Of a stretch of DNA of 14,929 bases, positions 12,272 through 14,929 are shown piece by piece. The stretch is taken from positions 1 to 14,929 of the forward strand of contig JBGPOP010000061.1 of the NCBI GenBank assembly GCA_041488095.1, in the 5' to 3' direction. Each line of letters starts with the position of its first letter. Within the stretch, counting starts at the first letter, position 1. The notes under the pieces were generated by a model, which did not search any database, was not told the origin of the DNA, and worked only from the letters and a program-made list of their open reading frames with translations. This DNA comes from DASYPQ01 sp041488095 (lineage in GTDB: Bacteria > Planctomycetota > UBA1135 > GCA-002686595). The position numbers were made by a program, and so were the translations under genes.

Positions 12272-14881
12272 CTATCCCCACAGCACGAGGTCGGCCAGGG
12301 CGAGATCGTGGTCACCCGAGGGCCGCGCTCGGACGCGGATGCCGTAGGCGAAGCCTCCCGAGCGCTCGATCTTGTGCGAGCCCTCGAAGGAGCGCCCGCC
12401 GCCTTCGCCTGCCCCGGCCGCATCGAGGACGACGACGAAGCGGTTGCGGAGATCGCCCAAGCCGTTCTGGTGACCGACCACCAGCTCGACCTGGACGTCC
12501 TCGCTCGTCAGGGAGCCGAGCTCGACGTCCACCCGGACGTCCACGAGGTCGCCGACCTTGAGCCCGGCGAGGTCGGCCATGTGCGCGCCGAGGAGCCGGA
12601 CGTCCGCGAAGCCTCGCCGCACGCGCGCGTGCCGACCTGCGAGCTCGCGCGCTGCGCGCGCGCCGCCCTGGACGAGCGCCGATCCGCGCGCGGCGAGCGG
12701 CTCGTAGGCTCGGTCGCGGTACTCCGCGACCATGCGGTCGGTGTTGAAGACCGCGGGGATCGTCGCGAGCTCGTGCCGGACGCGCTCGATCCATTCGCGC
12801 GGAAGGCCCGACTCGTCGCGGCGGTGGTAGAGCGGCAGCACGTCCTCCTCGAGGAGGCGGTACAGGTGGTCGCCGTCGAGCTCGTCCTGCAGCTCGGGTG
12901 TCGGATGCGTGCGCCCGCCCCCGATCGCCCAGCCGTTCTTCCCGTCGCAGGCCTCGATCCACCATCCGTCGAGCACGGAGAGGTTCAGCGCGCCGTTCGC
13001 AGCGGCCTTCATGCCCGAGGTGCCGCTCGCCTCCATCGGGCGGATCGGGTTGTTGAGCCACACGTCGACGCCCTGCACGAGCGAGCGCGCGAGGTCGAGG
13101 TCGTAGTCCTCGACGAAGAAGACGCGGCCGAGGAACGGCTCGGAGCGCGCCAGGAGCGCCACCTTCTTCAGGATGTCCAGTCCCAGCTGGTCGTGCGGAT
13201 GCGCCTTGCCGGCCAGGAGGATGCGCAGGGGACGCTCGGCATCCGAGAGCATCCGCGCCAGGCGCGCGGGGTCGCGGAACAGGAGCTGCGCGCGCTTGTA
13301 GGGCGCGAAGCGCCGCGCGAAGCCGATCCACAGCGCGCCCTGGTCGAGACCTTCGAGCATGCGCCCGAGGAGCGCGGGGCTGTCGCCGCGCTCGACGAAG
13401 CTCGTCTCCAGCGAGGTCCGGATCCGCTCCAGCAGCCGCCGCTTGGTCTCGCGCCGCGCCTCCCACAGCCGGCTCGCGTCGACCGCGGGCGCACCGCGCT
13501 CGAAGTCGGCGCCTTCGATCCGCTTGGGCGCGCTCGCGAGGAGCCGTGCGATCCCGGAGTCGGTCCACGTCGGGAGGTGCACGCCGTTCGTGATCGATTC
13601 CACGGGCACCTCCCCCTCGAGGAGCTGGGCCCAGAACGGCCGCAGGAGGCGCCGGGTCACCTGCCCGTGCAGCTTCGAAACCCCGTTCACGAACGAGGAG
13701 AACGAGAGCGCGAGGTAGGTCATGTTGAAGGTTTCGCGGTCGTCCTCCGCGAGCCCCAGCTCGTAGAAACGATCCCAAGGGACTCCGAACGCGGCCGGCG
13801 CGTCGGAGAAGTAGCGGCGCATCAGGTCCTCGCCGAAGCGATCGTGGCCGGCGGGGACCGGCGTGTGCGTCGTGAACAGCGTGCTCGCGCGCACGACCTC
13901 TCGCGCCTCGTCGAAGGTCAGGCCCTGCTCGCGGACCAGGCGCCCGGCGCGCTCGGGCCCGACGAAGGCCGCGTGACCCTCGTTCATGTGCCACACGGAG
14001 GGCTCGATCGAGAGTCGCGAGAAGAGCCGCGCCCCGCCGCGGCCGAGCGCGATCTCCTGGCGCAGGCGCGTCTCCTGATCCCCGCCGTAGAGCTGGCGCG
14101 TCACGCCCCGATCCTCGGGCCGGTTGCGCTCGACGTCCGAATCGAGCAGGTAGAGCGGCACGCGGCCGACCTGGACCTTCCACGCGCGCAGGAAGAGCGT
14201 CGAGCTCGGCAGCTCGATCTCGATCTCGAGCGGCTCGCCGTCCCGGCCCGCGACGACCTCCAGCGGCAAGTCGCGCGGGTCGTTCATGACCTCCGCGGCG
14301 AGCTGTTCGCCCGCCGCGGTCAGGCGCTGCTCGACGTAGCCGCTCTTGTAGAACAGCCCGACGGCGACGAGCGGGAGCCCCAGGTCGCTGGCGGACTTCA
14401 GGTGGTCGCCCGCGAGGGCTCCCAGGCCTCCGCTGTAGATCCGCAGCGACTCGTGGACGCCGAACTCGGCGCACAGGTAGGCCACGGGATGTTCCGCCGA
14501 GAGCGCGCGGCCTGCGGACCGCTCCGCCCCCGCGCCGGCCATGTAGGCGTCGAAGCGCTCGAGGACGCTCGAGAGACGGGAGAGGTAGGCCGCGTCGTGC
14601 GCGCGTTGGGCCAGGTCCTCGGGGTAGATGTCGCGCAGGAAGGCGACCGCGTTGTGGCGGCAAGCCTCCCACTTGGCGGGGTAGAGATCGCGGAACAGGG
14701 CGGTCGCATCCGGATCCCAGGACCACCACAGGTTCCTCGCGAGCCGCTCGAGCCCGAGCAGCGCCTCGGGCAGCGCCGCGGCGACACGGAAGCGGGTCAG
14801 GCGCGGGCGCCGCCCCTCGGGCGAAGGGGCGACGGGCAGCGGGACGCGGGGACGCGCGGGCGTCGGCGGTCTCGCGCTCAC
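12272..14881 (-). CDS. glgP: Alpha-glucan (glycogen/maltodextrin) phosphorylase, GT35
   Basis: This 869-residue cytoplasmic enzyme of glycogen breakdown releases glucose-1-phosphate from alpha-1,4-glucan ends using pyridoxal phosphate. The N-terminal domain with LERLARNLWWSWDPDATALF (44-63) is the DUF3417 region of the TIGR02094-type alpha-glucan phosphorylases. Phosphorylase motifs follow in order: AYLCAEFGVHESLRIYSGGL (134-153), VWHMNEGHAAF (296-306), FTTHTPVPAGHDRF (336-349), ITNGVHLPTW (430-439), GFARRFAPYKRAQLL (520-534), FFVEDYDLDLA (588-598) and NNPIRPMEASGTSGMKAAANG (610-630, read in parts), where K625 is the expected cofactor lysine. A C-terminal beta-rich domain covers about 755-869. 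The GTG at 14879-14881 is a provisional start: homology begins near residue 28, and the frame is open for 16 more codons to the right edge, so the gene may start outside the window or be a fusion. No other glycogen gene is visible. Confidence 0.9.
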   Translation of the reverse strand: MSARPPTPARPRVPLPVAPSPEGRRPRLTRFRVAAALPEALLGLERLARNLWWSWDPDATALFRDLYPAKWEACRHNAVAFLRDIYPEDLAQRAHDAAYLSRLSSVLERFDAYMAGAGAERSAGRALSAEHPVAYLCAEFGVHESLRIYSGGLGALAGDHLKSASDLGLPLVAVGLFYKSGYVEQRLTAAGEQLAAEVMNDPRDLPLEVVAGRDGEPLEIEIELPSSTLFLRAWKVQVGRVPLYLLDSDVERNRPEDRGVTRQLYGGDQETRLRQEIALGRGGARLFSRLSIEPSVWHMNEGHAAFVGPERAGRLVREQGLTFDEAREVVRASTLFTTHTPVPAGHDRFGEDLMRRYFSDAPAAFGVPWDRFYELGLAEDDRETFNMTYLALSFSSFVNGVSKLHGQVTRRLLRPFWAQLLEGEVPVESITNGVHLPTWTDSGIARLLASAPKRIEGADFERGAPAVDASRLWEARRETKRRLLERIRTSLETSFVERGDSPALLGRMLEGLDQGALWIGFARRFAPYKRAQLLFRDPARLARMLSDAERPLRILLAGKAHPHDQLGLDILKKVALLARSEPFLGRVFFVEDYDLDLARSLVQGVDVWLNNPIRPMEASGTSGMKAAANGALNLSVLDGWWIEACDGKNGWAIGGGRTHPTPELQDELDGDHLYRLLEEDVLPLYHRRDESGLPREWIERVRHELATIPAVFNTDRMVAEYRDRAYEPLAARGSALVQGGARAARELAGRHARVRRGFADVRLLGAHMADLAGLKVGDLVDVRVDVELGSLTSEDVQVELVVGHQNGLGDLRNRFVVVLDAAGAGEGGGRSFEGSHKIERSGGFAYGIRVRARPSGDHDLALADLVLWG

Positions 14882-14929
14882 TCGCTCCGCTGCGAGCGCG
14901 AGCGCGAGGTTGAAGGCTTCCAGGTAGCG

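Noticed and set aside
12312..14729. Second long minus-strand frame inside the phosphorylase gene
   Set aside because: Out-of-frame shadow of glgP; Arg/Pro/Gly-rich with no conserved motif.

Overview
The window is very GC-rich bacterial DNA with dense genes, little Shine-Dalgarno signal and frequent GTG/TTG starts. The organism is probably a planctomycete-like bacterium (Planctomycetota, or another deep-branching GC-rich lineage of environmental origin). This is inferred from two ECF sigma / FecR-type membrane regulator pairs, a secreted HEAT-repeat protein with a Gly/Pro-rich linker and the ending GNGTGILDIL, and a methyltransferase / WaaP-kinase pair. It is not proven by any marker gene.

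Left part, + strand (1-1846): the C-terminal end of a transposase-like protein enters from the left edge. It is followed by a SAM-dependent methyltransferase (301-1053) that overlaps a WaaP/InaA-type kinase (1040-1846). These two are probably translationally coupled and may act on a cell-envelope glycan or lipid.

Everything to the right is on the minus strand. A small three-helix membrane protein (1843-2340) converges on the kinase, and the two stop codons overlap inside one CTAG. Next come a 232-base gap with a possible eroded + strand gene tail, a two-domain chromate-type transporter (2573-3925), and a compact palindromic repeat element (3928-4090). The repeat element fills the gap up to the next gene and supplies its stop codon.

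The centre (4086-7361) is a regulatory block: two sigma-factor / FecR-like membrane protein operons in tandem, each with a 4-base start/stop overlap. The two pairs differ in sequence and domain layout, so they look like different signalling units rather than a recent duplication. A structured intergenic segment (a 10-bp inverted repeat, a G7 tract and a GNRA-capped hairpin) separates the second pair from a large lipoprotein gene.

Right part (7526-14881): a 779-residue lipoprotein of unrecognised family, a secreted HEAT-repeat protein, and an alpha-glucan phosphorylase (GlgP type) whose reading frame stays open to the right edge. The phosphorylase is ordinary carbon-storage metabolism. The lipoprotein, the HEAT protein and the sigma/FecR units are the envelope-facing, least described part of the window. 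All intergenic gaps are under 300 bases. No tRNA, rRNA, CRISPR array or complete insertion sequence was seen.
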